64,000 nucleotides of DNA from Vigna angularis (taxonomy: Eukaryota > Streptophyta > Magnoliopsida > Fabales > Fabaceae). Of the stretch, positions 45,290 to 58,759 are shown in pieces. Where the stretch lies: the NCBI RefSeq assembly GCF_016808095.1, contig NC_068975.1, positions 24,063,501-24,127,500 on the forward strand, given 5' to 3'. Position numbers and translations under genes: made by a program. Each line of letters opens with the position of its first letter. Position 1 is the first letter of the stretch. Below the pieces are notes generated by a model, which worked only from the letters and a program-made list of their open reading frames with translations, had not been told where the DNA came from and did not search any database.

Positions 45290-46010
45290 TAAAGAAAACT
45301 TGATTTTTCACTTTCACTTTGTAGTCAATATAATTCTTAATTTCACTTCTCTTCTTTGTTGTTGGAATTCTCAATTCGTAAATGTTCACCCACAAATTTT
45401 TTTTCTAAATCCTAATTCCAAATTTTCGTATGAGAAAGCCCAAAATAGACACACACAATCATATATATTCAATACTAGCTTACTTTTGATCTTCAATGGA
45501 ATTCATTTCACTATAAAGAAAACTTGATTTTTCACTTCCATTTTGTTGCCAATGAAATCTCCAATTTCGTTTTTCTTTTTTGCTGTTGGAATCTTGAATT
45601 CGTAAACGTTCATTGACTTAATTTTTTTCTAAACCTTAATTCCAAATTTTCAAATCTAAAAACCCAAAATAAACACACAGAAATATGTATATTTGACACC
45701 ATTGCACTTTCGATGTTTAATGAAACCCATTGTACTGCTCGATTTTCCATTTTCACTTTTCCGTCAATGAAATCCCCGATTTTGGAATCTTCAATTCATA
45801 AAACTACTTTTGTTTTAAATCTAATATCAAATTTTCACTTCAATGCATCTTCAACTGGAAGGCACTTCATTATTGAAAAAAACTTGATTTTCCTCTTTCA
45901 ACAATAAAATTTTCAATTTCATTTTTCTTTTTTATTGTTGAATCCTCAATTTGTAAACATTTAATAATTTTTTTTCTGAATCCTAATCTCAAATTTCCAT
46001 ATCCAAAAGT
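45290..46010. repeat. Diverged tandem repeat, about 220 bp, 3-4 copies
   Basis: Copies begin with (A)AAGAAAACTTGATTTTTCAC near 45291 and 45515, with a shorter copy near 45735 and another near 45875. Each continues with CAAT(T/A)..TTTC.TTTTT, a GTTGGAAT..TCAATTCGTAA-like block and CTAAA.CCTAATTCCAAATT. No coding function is apparent. Confidence 0.65.
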
Positions 46011-46059
46011 TCTTGTAGTCAGAAAATAAATATAACCACACCACCAAATTTCAACCACA

Positions 46060-47690
46060 ACCCATCTAATAAATTAATAATATTAACTATTTAAAAATAG
46101 ATAAAATTGATACACATTAACAAAATTAATATTTTTTAAAAAGTGAGAACAAATAGATATACTTCCTGATAAATTAAGTTTTTTTCTTACTACTATACAA
46201 AATAAACCATATATAAGGAAAGGATTGGACTATAGTTAGAGAAGAGAAAAATATGAGAGAATTTAATTTCCAGTGCAATAACAAAGAAAAAAATAATTAT
46301 ATGTTAAAAGAATTCGCACCTGCTCTTCCTTGACTTAACACTTAACTTAAAAAGTCTTTAAAACAAGGAGAATAATATGTTAACACATAAATTTTTTTCA
46401 CAACAACTTTATTTGATTTAGAGTACGTAAGTCTTTAAAAAATAACACATATATCAAAATGTTGTCAATGTCAAGACAACATATCTTTTTTCTTAAAATA
46501 ACTCTAGGATTTTTAACTGAGTTTATTTTTTCAATGAGTTTGAAGCCAGCTTGGACCTACGTCTACAGTTACAAAACGTTTATTTATAGTTCCAACTTCC
46601 TTCAATTGTCTACAATTGTTCAGACATCAATCTCAGTTCTACCAGCTTTTATCTTGTTCTGACATGCACGTTCTATTTTTCTTCCCTTCTTACCCATGCA
46701 TGTTGGCATTTACATCGAAGAATGTTACCAGAAAAACAAGACATAAATGTCCACAAACGGAAAACAAACAAATCAAGCATAAACTAAGTCTTAGTCAAAT
46801 GTTTTTTAATTTCCGATTTAATATGTTAAATGTCATTTTAATACATCCTATAAAAGTGAACTTCAACATAATATCTATTTTAAAGAGTACTGATATCCAT
46901 ATTAGCTATTGTTTCTGTTGAAAAGATTTAAGAGTCCATCATCTTTGCATGGTCTAATTTTTTCCAAGAACGTAAATCATTTTAACGAGTTATTAACCTG
47001 ATGAATTTTTTGATTTACAGAAAATATTCTTCAAAACAAAGCAGATATTTTTTTCAAATCATTTTAATAAATTTTTTTCAAATCATTTTAATAACTTATT
47101 AAAATGATGAGTTGTTGACCTAAAAAAAATATTGACCTACAGAAAATATTCTTTAAAACAAGTCAAATATCTTTTTCAATAAATTCAAATTATTTTATTT
47201 ATATATTTATATTTAAAGAGCTTATAATAATCAAACGCATTTATTAATATTTTTAATCAATCAATCTCAATAATAAATTATTAATACCAATTGTAAGACG
47301 TAAATTAACTCATTAATAGCTACTAATGTTTCTATACCCATAAATGAATGATATTAACTTCAATTGATATATATACTCATACAATACAACTATGGTCAGT
47401 TAATAATTATTTGCTAAAACTGACTCCATGTTTGTGTTATTCTTATACCAAATTATCATTAGTATATGTTAAAACACCTTTTATCATTTAGAAAAAAAAA
47501 ACATTTTTATTAAGAATAAGATCGATAACTTTTATATTGCGCCGTGTATATGCAGGGAATAGTAAAATTTCAAACACTTCTATATCATTTCAGTAGTATC
47601 TGACACTCCTTAAACTCAATTCAAGCACATACATTTTATTCATCTGTCAGACTGAGACAGATAAAGAGAGAAAAAAAAAGACATAAAGTA
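46060..47690. other. AT-rich intergenic region downstream of the sHSP gene
   Basis: Short frames only. Some short local direct repeats (TTTTTTTCAAATCATTTTAA and AGAAAATATTCTT around 47025-47150). No gene is recognised. Confidence 0.45.
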
Positions 47691-47741
47691 AAGACACAAC
47701 ATCATCGTTTGATTCCGAGCAGATAGGTAACATTCGGCAGC

Positions 47742-48099
47742 CTAGCCAGTGATCTGAACGGGTTTCAAATCGGGCTTCTTCACTTCCTCCTTGGGAACAG
47801 TGACAGTGAGCACTCCGTTCTCCATAGCAGCCTTAACCTCATTGACTTTGGCGTTCTCCGGCAGCCGGAAGCGGCGGAGGAAGCTGCCGCTGCTACGTTC
47901 CACGCGGTGCCACTTGTCGTTCTTGTCCTCTTTCTCCTTCGTCCTCTGTCCGCTGATCTGAAGCACCCTTCCCTCCTCGATCTCCACCTTCACCTCTTCC
48001 TTCTTCAGCCCCGGGAGATCCGCTTTGAACACGTGCGCCTCTGGGGTCGAAGACGTTGGTCGTTCGCCCTGTGCCGAAGAAACTTGGAATGAGCGACAT
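47742..48099 (-). pseudogene. Class I small heat-shock protein (HSP17 family), internal deletion with frameshift
   Basis: Class I sHSPs are cytosolic oligomeric chaperones induced by heat. The start MSLIPSFFG (ATG at 48099) is the class I signature, and the alpha-crystallin domain is complete from [18 protein letters not shown] to [17 protein letters not shown], ending at the stop at 47742-47744. Between them, near 48038-48048, about 40 codons that normally join NVFDP to the TPEAHVF region are missing. The distance from ATG to stop is 358 nt, not a multiple of three, so the domain is out of frame with the ATG. A GACCCCA sequence at the join suggests a deletion between short direct repeats. 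It is therefore a pseudogene, unless a GTG or internal start is used or the assembly is wrong. The promoter is intact. Confidence 0.88.
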
Positions 48100-48191
48100 C
48101 GTTTTGCTGAGATTTGTTGATGGATAGAACTGAGCTTGCTTATTGTTTATGAGACTTTGCTGAGTGATGAGAAAGTGGAGAAGAAGAAGCG

Positions 48192-48199
48192 TATTTATA
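48192..48199 (-). promoter_or_regulatory. TATA box of the sHSP gene
   Basis: TATAAATA on the minus strand, about 93 bp upstream of the ATG and about 65 bp downstream of the heat-shock elements, typical spacing for plant sHSP genes. Confidence 0.8.
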
Positions 48200-48262
48200 C
48201 GGAGTGAGGAGAGTGTTCGCGGGTTTTGAAGAAGATGAATGAATGAAGAAGATGCCAGCGTG

Positions 48263-48295
48263 GAAGTAGAAAGAACCATCAAGATGTTTCGGGAA
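48263..48295 (-). promoter_or_regulatory. Heat-shock element cluster
   Basis: On the minus strand seven 3-bp modules fall at exact 5-bp intervals: TTC, GAA, ATC, GAT, TTC, TCT, TTC. The first two and the fifth and seventh are perfect HSF-binding modules and the others are near matches. This is the binding array of heat-shock factor trimers and predicts strong heat induction. Confidence 0.82.
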
Positions 48296-48359
48296 CAAAC
48301 AAAGCATGTTTTTAACATAGCACTGCCACGTGTACGGCTGTATTCACATCACCGATCAC

Positions 48360-49610
48360 CATGCATTTGCTACAGAGATAATATTTTTCGGAGTCCAGTA
48401 TTAAATTTTTAAGTATAATTAAGTAAGTAATATTTTTATTGAAAATTACATATTATAAATTAAAAAGCTAAAATCAAGATTGTAAAAGCATACATAGTCA
48501 TGAGTATGCATAATTATTGGTTTTTAAAAGATCAACAACTTAAAATGATTAATTTTAAAATACTTTATCTACAAATTTTATAATTAACAATTAAATTAGC
48601 CAATTTTTTAAATATTACCCAAAATATAATATTTTTTAAAAATAGATTAAGACTAAAGTCACGTATTAAAGAGATTAAAGTATCCAAAATTAATTATCAC
48701 ATCAAACAATACTTCTAAAATTCAAACAGTTTAATCAGAATAATTGAAAAGCAGACATGTGAAATGACGTGATCGCCAATGATAAATCAACGACTCTGCC
48801 TCATTCCATTTACACATTTAATTTATATTTAAATTTGCAAACATTTATTTAAATTATACTAAACCAATTTACTCAATTCGTATTAACAAAAAGGATATAC
48901 TTCAAGGGCCAGTTCCCCTTTAATGTAACATATGTACAGAAATTTAATTTTACTAAAAATATGTTTTACTTTTATTTCTTATATTCTTAAAAAAATAATA
49001 TATATATTTTTTATCGATATAGGTAATATTTATTAACAAAAAGTTATTTGTTGGTAAAAAAAAATTGTCGAGTTTCAAACTCTGAGCTTCAACATCGAGT
49101 TTCAGATATCGAGTTTCAGATATCAAGTTTCAGATTAAAAAAAAATATTCTTTATATTTTCATATTCTAATTAAATGAAAAAGTTTTTATTCTAAAATCG
49201 AATAAAAGCAGTAACATGGTGGATGTTCGTCAAAGAAAGAAACCACCTAATAGATATTCATTGGTCGCATCATGAAGACGTCGATAATGAAGGCAATATG
49301 CAGTGTTGGAGGAGGTGAGATTCATGAAGACAAAGAAGCTTGGGTTGAAGAAGAAGAGATAAAATGGGCATTCACAACGATAACGACTTCATTTAAGTGA
49401 GGAAGGCGTAGCCACATACGAAAAGGTTTTAGTTTGATGTTATGGTCGTAGACTTCGTTTTAGTGGCAGCACCTTGCAAAGGGGAAGGAAGCAACATCAG
49501 ATTTAGAGGGTGAAATTTTATTTGGGTGGAGATTTGGGCGAAGATGTAGATGAAGAAAAAGTTTTATTACACGGACGGGAGAATTTGGGCAAAAAATTTG
49601 TCCCTTTATT
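48360..49610. other. AT-rich region upstream of the sHSP gene
   Basis: No open frame of interest. Short repeats of ATCGAGTTTCAGAT at 49070-49130. Confidence 0.45.
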
Positions 49611-49717
49611 TAGTAATAGATTTCATTAGCGAATTATTTCGTTGGTATTAAATTCATCAATAATTCAAATTTTTTGATGAATTTATTTCCGTTAATAATT
49701 TCAAGAATTTTGTAGTG
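49610..49717. mobile_element. Possible CACTA right-end remnant
   Basis: The stretch ends in TTTTGTAGTG, the complement of CACTACAAAA, and upstream holds inverted short motifs (TTCGTTGGTA, TTCCGTTAAT) like CACTA subterminal repeats. No matching left end with duplication AAT was found upstream, so the element would be truncated. Confidence 0.35.
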
Positions 49718-49839
49718 AATGAAGAAGGTATAAGCATATGTTTTTCAGCTCCCCTCAAACTGGAAATAAATATTTTTCATTCCTAAGTTAGAGTGAAGGT
49801 GTTTGATAATGATAGGACAAAGAGGTTTAGTAAAATATT

Positions 49840-51010
49840 ATGTTACTTGCTGGCAAGGGTGATTGTTAACAACTTGAGTAATTCAGAGTTAATTTTCTCA
49901 CAAATGGCGTGGCAATATATTTCGATGTGTTTGGTGAACTCGTAGAAAACTTGGTTTGAAGTGATCTCAGTTGTTGATTGATTGTTGTAGTAAACAAAAG
50001 ATTACTAAATAACAGGGAGATGAGGATCAATTATGATGTATATTAACTGTTGGAAAGACCAAACAATGGTTGCTAAAGCTCTGTATTCTACCTCATAGGA
50101 ATTGTAGGAAATCGTTTGTTTTTTCTTTGATCTCCAAGGGATGAGAGAGTCACTAAAATATATAGAAACTTGTTATTGATTGTCTTGTGTTAGGACAAAT
50201 AGCCTACTTTGAGTCGCTATAAGCTTTGAGTTGAAGAGTAGTTTTATTGTGTAAAAGGATAGCATTTTCAAGAGAGCCTTTGAGACATTGAAGGATTTGT
50301 TGAGCAACTTGTTGATGTGTAGTGGTTGGTAAAGATACAAACTGACTAAGGGTGTTAAAGGAGAAGGCGATATCTCGTCTGATATTTATGAGATAGATTA
50401 AATGCCCAATGAGACAATTGTAGGTAGAAGCATCATATTTATTAAGAGTATTACCTTGACTAGTTAACCGAAAGGAATGCACCATTGGGGTAAGAGCTCG
50501 TGAGCAATTCATCATGCCTATTTTGTGAAGGAGATCTAAGCTATGTTTGTGTTGACAAACGTGAATGTTGTTATGATTTCTTGCGATTTAAAATCTAAGA
50601 AAATATGTGAGATCTCTTAAGTTTTTTATGTGAATGTCAAATAGTTGTATAATATGTTGGATATGCTTTGATTTGTTTCCAGTTATGACGATATCATCCA
50701 CGTAGATAAGAATGGTCGTGATGGGGTGAATATCATGTTTTAGAAACAAAGAATGACCAGCAAAGGAACATTTAAAATTGTGAGAAAGAAGAAATTGAGA
50801 AAGTTTTTGCATATCACTGCCTTCCAGCCTTTTTAAGGCCATATAGAAATCACTTTAGTTTGCATACCAATTGAGGATTGTCAATATGTAGACCAAGATA
50901 TCGCTGTATGTAGATTTCTTTGTGTAGGACTTCATGCAGAAAAGCGTTGTTGACGTCCAATTGCTTAAGGATCCAATTTTAAGATGTAGCAATGGCAAGA
51001 AGGATAACAA
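49840..51010 (-). pseudogene. Decayed Ty1/copia RT-RNase H
   Basis: Minus-strand fragments read, in order from the right: a region like QLDVNNAFLH (near 50965), LKRLEGSDM, the RT catalytic block LIYVDDIVITGN (50695-50709 encodes IYVDD), then IKNLRDLTYFL. Next is the copia connection and RNase H region (YNCLIGHLIYLINIRRDIAF, QQILQCLKGS, LKAYSDS) and near 50090 VEYRALA-like residues. Stops and frameshifts break it into at least three frames. No LTRs were found. It is a relic. Confidence 0.8.
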
Positions 51011-51029
51011 TATGGTTAGTTTTCTACTG

Positions 51030-51370
51030 GTGCAAAAGTTACGAGTTGGGTTGACTAACTCGAATTTGATCGAATTTTGACTGGGATTGACTCGTTTGAA
51101 TTCGGAAAATTTTTGACAAGGGTTGACTCAACTGAATTCAGTGGAATTTCGGATGAAGTTGAATTGACCAATTTTTCTCGAGAATGACTCACAAATTTCA
51201 ACCGGGGCTAACTCAACCGAATTTGGCAAAATTACACTCAGGTTGAACTCGACCCAATTTCGTCTTGACCAAATCTTGGCCAAGGCTGACTCGTTTACAA
51301 TCGGCTTAGGATCGATAGAGAAGACAAGCTGACTTGGATCGAAGGTCAAGATTGACTAGTTTTAGTCAAA
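51030..51370. repeat. Degenerate TTGACT-rich repeat
   Basis: About ten diverged units of ~33 bp carry (G)TTGACTC and CGAATTT, as in GGGTTGACTCAACTGAATTC. A 73-codon minus frame across it is repeat-derived. Confidence 0.6.
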
Positions 51371-51379
51371 AATCGAGAT

Positions 51380-51888
51380 TGACGATCTTACCCTAAGATT
51401 ATAACAAAAAATGTGTATATCAAGTACAACGAAGTAAAAGGTGGAGAAGGACTAATTTGGGCCAAAAGGCTATTAAGATATTTAAAAGATTAATATTTTT
51501 TTATGTTATGAAAAAGAACCAATGGGTTAGGCTAACTCACAATAGGCATTTTGATTGTGACTTTTTTTTTTGACGTAAACTAAATTGAATGGTTTGGTGT
51601 TTTTTTTTATCTTTAATCAGAACTCGGATGCATATATACGATTGTAAATCATGATTCATAAAACTTGCAATCACTAGTGTCAAAAATATTTTTATAGCAA
51701 TTTTTTATACTAATTATAATCCATAAGGTATAAAAAATGATATGGTGACATATTTGTAAATAAGAATACTTTTTATACCTATAATAGTTATAACAAATAT
51801 AGAAAGTGAATACAGTAACATTTTTGTAATATATAAGAAAACATTTTATATTGATTCTAATTATTTAGTATAACAAGTGAATACGGTG
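51380..51888. other. AT-rich spacer
   Basis: No features recognised. Confidence 0.45.
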
Positions 51889-51897
51889 GAAATTCTA

Positions 51898-53336
51898 GGT
51901 TTAATGTCTCCGTAAGTTCCTATTTTCGGCGTGAATTTCAAATAGGTTCCTTTTCTTTTCGGCGTCTCAATTGGGTTCTTTTTTGTGTAAAATTGGAGCA
52001 GTTAGGGGTCTGCCGTCAAATTACACAAACAGCCGTTTAAATTTGCCTATTAAAAATGATTTTGAATTAATTTTTGTATTAAAAAATTGATTTGTTCTTC
52101 GAGGGCAAAAAAGGCAAACTAGGCAAACCCTTTTCTTCTTTTCTTCTTCGATTGGAAGCGCGGTTCTTCTTTTCTTCGAATCCAGCCACCACGCCATCTC
52201 TTGACTCCTCTCCCAGCCCAGAACTCCGATGAAGGGGCGTCTTCCTGCGTGCCGCGAAACCGGCTACTGCGCCACCACCTTCCCTATCTCCCGTCTCCCT
52301 TTGAAATCAGCAACCCCAGGGAGGGGTTCGTCCCGTCCGCCGGCTCACGCACACAGGCCGCCGCGTCCTGGAGGCCATCACCACTGCTTCCAGCCACCAC
52401 TGCGCGCACACTGCCGCTTCTGCCAGACCGACCACCGCTTGTGCCGCCGGAGCCCTCGTCAGCCCGAGCAGAGTCCGCCAGCGCTTTCTCCGATCCCTCT
52501 CTGTGCCACGCCGATGCCGCCCTCGATGAGGCCATCCACCGCGAGCCGTGAGCCAAGGTCGTGCGAGTGATGCAATTCCCAGCCACCGTCGCCGACGGTG
52601 CACTCCTCTCTCTCCGACGTTCTCTTCTTTGCTGGCAAGGAGGAACTCCCTTTCCCCTTCATTTTTCACACGACACTGCCATTAATCTAGCTCCGACAAT
52701 TGCCCTCCTTCGCTAGAATTTGCTGTCGACAATTGTTCCCATATCTATTTTCTGTTTTGGGTGTTGGGATGAATGTATGTGATGGGAAACATGGTTGAGG
52801 TTAGGAACCGAGTGAGTTCCTCTCTATTTTTCAGGTGTTGAACATGATGGAGGAGAGAATGAAAGATGAATTGATACTGAGGGAGGTGTTTTTCTGTGCG
52901 GGTGAGAAATGGCTGTTGTGAGAATAGAGAGGAAACAGTGTGAAAGATGATTATCCAATATTTTTCTGTCTCTGTGTGGAAAAAAACGAAGATGGCTTTG
53001 GGGTTTTTGATAGTTGGAAAATGAAGTTGAAGTTGGGTGGGAGAATGAGGTTCTGTGATGCGCGCGCTGGAGGAATAGTTTTTCTGGAGAATGAGGTTCT
53101 GTGTTGAAGTTGCCTTTTTTGCCCTTGAAGAACAAATCCATTTTTTAATACAAAAATTAATTCAAAATCATTTTTAATAACACGTAGGCAAACTTAAACG
53201 GCCGTTTGTGTAATTTGACGGCAGACCCCTAATTGTTCCAATTTTACACAAAAAAGAACCCAATTGAGACGCCGAAAAGAAAAGGGACCTATTTGAAATT
53301 CACGCCGAAAATAGGGACTTACGGAGACATTAAACC
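51898..53336. mobile_element. MULE-4, Pack-MULE-like element with GC-rich cargo
   Basis: Terminal inverted repeats of about 240 bp begin GGTTTAATGTCTCCGTAAGT at both ends. The exact 9-bp duplication GAAATTCTA flanks it (51889-51897 and 53337-53345). The interior 52190-52690 is strongly GC-rich, unlike the surroundings. It has overlapping plus frames of 116 and 113 codons (Pro/Ser/Arg-rich) and resembles the 5' end of a gene. I cannot name the source. No transposase is encoded. It is the same family as MULE-5, with which it shares GATTGGAAGCGCGG at the inner edge of the left repeat. Confidence 0.9.
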
Positions 53337-53345
53337 GAAATTCTA

Positions 53346-54695
<1,350 letters not shown>

Positions 54696-55216
54696 CATAA
54701 AAAAATAAATTAAGAAGGACAAACAATAAAAGAAAATCAAATATAATTTAAAATTCTAAACTAAAATTTCAACTATAAAGATTTTGTAAAATACACGTCT
54801 AAAATAAATAAATTTATTAAGAAGTAGTACGAAGTGATTTTCTCATTATATTTATATATTTTAAATTAAAATAGTAATTGACAATTGTACACAGTACATC
54901 AAGAAAATCTAAAAAATACTAATGGGCACCAGTACGAAGTTTGAATTCTGATGGACGCTGTTTGAATTCTGATGGAGTGGGTTGTTTCTTTTTTGGTATA
55001 TTTATATGCTTTATTTTTTTTTGGATGTCTAAGTTAAAACAGAATAAAAGGGGCAGCAGTTAGTGTGGGTGAGGGAGAACTCGAGAAACAAGAAAGAAAA
55101 CCAGAGGAACGAAACCCACTCGACCTCATTCTTCCTCTTCTTCACTTCTTCTTTTATTTATTTTTCTCTCTTTTCTTCTCCAATTTTGTTTTCTTCTTTT
55201 TCGGACCAAAAAAACC

Positions 55217-55314
55217 ATGAGTAATGAAGATTGGGATGATGGCGCGAGAATGCCCGTTAAGAGTAATAGGCGAAAGGCCAAAGCGGGAGTGTCGAAAAGA
55301 GGGAACCAAACCAG
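55217..55314 (+). CDS. Possible first exon of an unrecognised gene or repeat-derived unit
   Basis: After a CT-rich leader (55125-55200) an ATG opens 32 codons plus 2 nt. They start MSNEDWDDGARMPVKSN, continue with a Lys/Arg-rich run, and end at AG|GTATGG, a good splice donor. The next ~3.1 kb is T/G-rich and looks like intron. No later exon could be found, and I do not recognise the peptide. The leader is repeated at 43872-44000, which argues for a repetitive origin. Confidence 0.3.
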
Positions 55315-58300
55315 GTATGGAAGCTAAACTGAAATGTGTCTGTTCGTTGAGTTTATCTTTGGATTCTTGTATGTTCATGTAATGTTTAAATATTATAAAG
55401 TTCTTGAATTGAAATTGAGTTCGTAATTATTCCGTTTTGGTTGGAAATTTAATGCTTAAATATTCCGTTCGATGAGTTTATCTTTGAATTCTTGTTTGGT
55501 AAACTTTGTAATAGTTTGAATATATCATGTATGTTCTGTTTATAGAATGTAATGCTTAAATATTATAAAGTTCTTGAATTGAAATTGGGTTCGAAATTAT
55601 TCTGTTTTGGTTGGGAATTTAATGCTGAGAATATGGTTGTGAATACTCTGTTTTCGAAATTGGGTTCTGGGAATTATATTGTGATGATCTGTTTCGAAAT
55701 ACATTCAATAGGGAAGCAAATGAGTTTACTCTGCGTTGTTTGACTAGGAAAAAGAATAATGGGTACATGGGAATGGGAGGTTAATGGGTAAACTTTGGGG
55801 TTGTAATGAATTAACTGAGAGTGTTAAAGAACTAAAAGGAATAAACTCTGTGGAAATTAAAAAGGTCGCTGCATGATAATGTATATATGTTAATATTAAG
55901 GTATGAATGTTTGCTCTGTCTAACTTTTGCTGAAACGTGGAGTGGCATAGCAATATAATTGAATTGATTGTAATTAGGAACTAGTTTAGTGAATTGAAAT
56001 ATCTTTGAACTAACTTGGCTTGAACTGTAATTAAGCGTTATGTCTGTGAAAGTGGGAATTATGTATTCTGAAGGTGTGTCACTGTGTTTTAATCTATACA
56101 TTAAAATAATCAAGAATGTACTAGAAATAAGAATGGATGTGCTGTAGAATAGCTAATTGATTATGAATTCAAAGTGAATTAAAATTGGTTAGAATGAGTA
56201 CAGGAATAGTATGTTAAATATTTCTATGTTAATTCTGATTGCATCCTTTATAATGTCATAATGGTGGCTGTTTTTGCTATAAAATAACTTGTCAAAGTGA
56301 TTAATAGCATTGAAAGTAATTGAGTTGATATATTAGTATCTTAATTTTGGTATGGGGTAGTTAGATTGCTGGTTTGGATCTTGGTGATATATATATACAT
56401 GTGCTTTTAGATTGAAATCAGGTGCGGGATAAAGAACGTATATAAATGTGTGCTGTCATATGCTAGTTTCTATAGAGGTGATTGTCATAGTTTTGTGTAA
56501 TGGTGCTGGACCAAAAATGTACTATGAATATGGTCTTTTAATACGAAATGAGTTTAGATGTTAAATGATGGAATGTTGGTTGTTGCGGTTATATTTATGA
56601 TAGAAATGTTGGCAGATTTGTTACATGTTGTTCAAGTGTTTCAATTACATGTATTCCCGAAACTAAATTTTGGGCAGTCAAACCTGTTTGGCATTGTTTT
56701 TTGTTTTTTTGTGGATTAAATTATTGGGTGATGATACCTAGATAGAATTGGAGTTGGTTAACAAGTTTAACACTAAAATTAACTTGGGTTTGAATTGAAA
56801 ATAGCTAGTAAGAATCTGTTTTAGGTTGTGTATATTGTTTGGAAGAAGTAAGTCAACTTTTGGCTATCATATTGCATAAATTGTTGTATTTGGTTGCTGG
56901 AAATTATTCTGCACATTCTATTTACGTGTTCTAACTCTAGAAAAAGGGCTGAACGAAATTTCCAGGTTCATAGGATGTGAAAGTATTGTTTAGTGAGTGT
57001 TTTATGATTTCAATGTGATGTTTTGTGGCTATTTTAAGTAGGTTCAATACTGGAAAAGAGTTGATATTGTTCAACTATTTTAAATGATATAAAGGCTATG
57101 TGATGGATAATGAATCTTTTGACTATGTTCTAATGCTAAATTCTCAATTATATGAATATGATATTCTTGTGTATTTCAGTTTCCATATATCTGATATGAA
57201 TTAGTTTTGGACTGTCAAATATGTTTGCTATTGGGTTTTGACTAGTACACTGTTGACTAACCTTGTAAGGGGTAAAATCTGTTTTAAGAATTGTGTGCTG
57301 TTGTTATGTATTCATATGACGAGACTCTTTTACCTAGTTACCTCTCTATCCTGCAATTATATGCAATGTGTGATGAAATATTAGTCCTCTGTACCAGTTA
57401 CTTGAGCTACGTGGATAAATATAGTGCAAATTCTCTTGTATTGCTATGATCAGTGCTTGTTTTGGGTAAACCTTTATTGATAATGGATGCTAGAATCTCT
57501 CCACTTTGTAGTGGGATAATTCCTTGCAGGTTTGGGGTGTTATGGTAATGCTGAAAAGGTTAGGCTCTAAGTAAATTGGTATTTCTGGGTTATAACTGTT
57601 GAGTCTCTTTTGGTTGTATATACATGTGCAGAAACGTGAGTTTGTTCTGTTTGTATGGGCTGGAATGAATTTGATTGTGCTCCTTGTTAAAGGTTATGGC
57701 AGAGCATTATTTAGGATTATTTAGACCCTTTATGTGTGTTGTTTTGGGTGTCTTGTCCGATTACGTTCTTCAAGGATATATTTTGGATGTGCTGGTCATT
57801 TACTTTGCTAAAATATTGATCGTTTATGTTATTGTTCTTATGTATGTTGGGTGTGAAATCGTTTTAAGCTAGTTGACCAAGGGGTTGAATTTCATAAATT
57901 ACCTGTTTTTGATATTTGATAAATGAATGATGTGTAAGGACTGTTTTGGCTGTGTGTAACATGTTTGGTGGCTGTTTTATGTTATGGGTGTTGACTACTG
58001 AAGAATGAAATATGAGGATTGTTGTATGTTGTTGATTTCAATTACAATTTTATTATGTTTATTAGATATTGTTTCTAGTTTCAAGCATCACGTGTGGTGC
58101 TATTGAGTTGATTTATGGCTGTTCAAATTGTGCTAATTGTTATTTCAGTAATGATTGAAAGTTGTCCAGTAATGATTCAGTAATTGCTATTGAGTTGATT
58201 AGATGTGGGTTGTGGTGTGTAGTGGAATGATTGAAAGTTGTCCAGTATTGTTTGGATTACATTTTCCTTTTGAATATCAATAGGTATACTCATTTGAGTG

Positions 58301-58440
58301 AAATTGGGACTCAATTCAGGTTTTTTCTTTTTGAATATATTTTTAATGTTTGCACGCTATGCTTAGGTTGTGTGGCCTGGGACCAGATCCAATCCAATCT
58401 TTTCTTATTGAACCTGTTTGTGATATTCACACCCCTCTCC
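55315..58440. other. Long T/G-rich, intron-like stretch
   Basis: About 3.1 kb with T over A on the plus strand and no frame above ~80 codons. A near-duplicate pair, AAATATTATAAAGTTCTTGA with GAATTGAAATTG(A/G)GTTCG, lies at 55388 and 55557. It could be an intron of the possible exon at 55217 or untranslated sequence of a large retroelement. Confidence 0.4.
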
Positions 58441-58757
58441 TTAGGTGTGCTAGGGCTAGGGGGCTAGGCCGGCTAGCGTGGCCTCTAGGTGGGCTAGGCG
58501 GGCTCTAGGGGGTTTTAGAGCCTTTAGGGGGAGTAGGGGCTTTAAGAGGGCTAGAGCCTCTAGAGGGGCCGAGGGCTTAGAGCTATAGGGAGGCTTAGGG
58601 GGCCTGTAGGGGGCTAGTGTCCTTAGGGGAGCTAGGAGCTCTAGGGGATTTAGGAGTGTTAGGGGCCTCTAGCTCTAAATGGGCTAGGCTCTAGGGGCTT
58701 AGGGATCTAAGGGGGTTAGCGGGGCTGGGGGAATCTACGGGGCCTTTAGGGCCTTGA
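58440..58757 (+). repeat. G-rich CTAGGG/CTTAGGGG degenerate repeat
   Basis: About 315 bp built almost only of CTAGG, TTAGGGG and GGGCTAG words with irregular spacing, abruptly bordered by AT-rich DNA. Many runs of 3-5 G occur on the plus strand. No coding meaning is seen. Confidence 0.8.
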
Positions 58758-58759
58758 TA

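Noticed and set aside
49610..49717. A complete CACTA element ending at 49717
   Set aside because: The right end looks plausible, but no CACTA left end with duplication AAT occurs in the 1.3 kb upstream. Kept only as a low-confidence remnant.
52201..52669. Treating the GC-rich frames in MULE-4 as a host gene
   Set aside because: Several overlapping frames on both strands are open only because of the high GC content, no domain is visible, and the block lies inside a transposon with exact ends.
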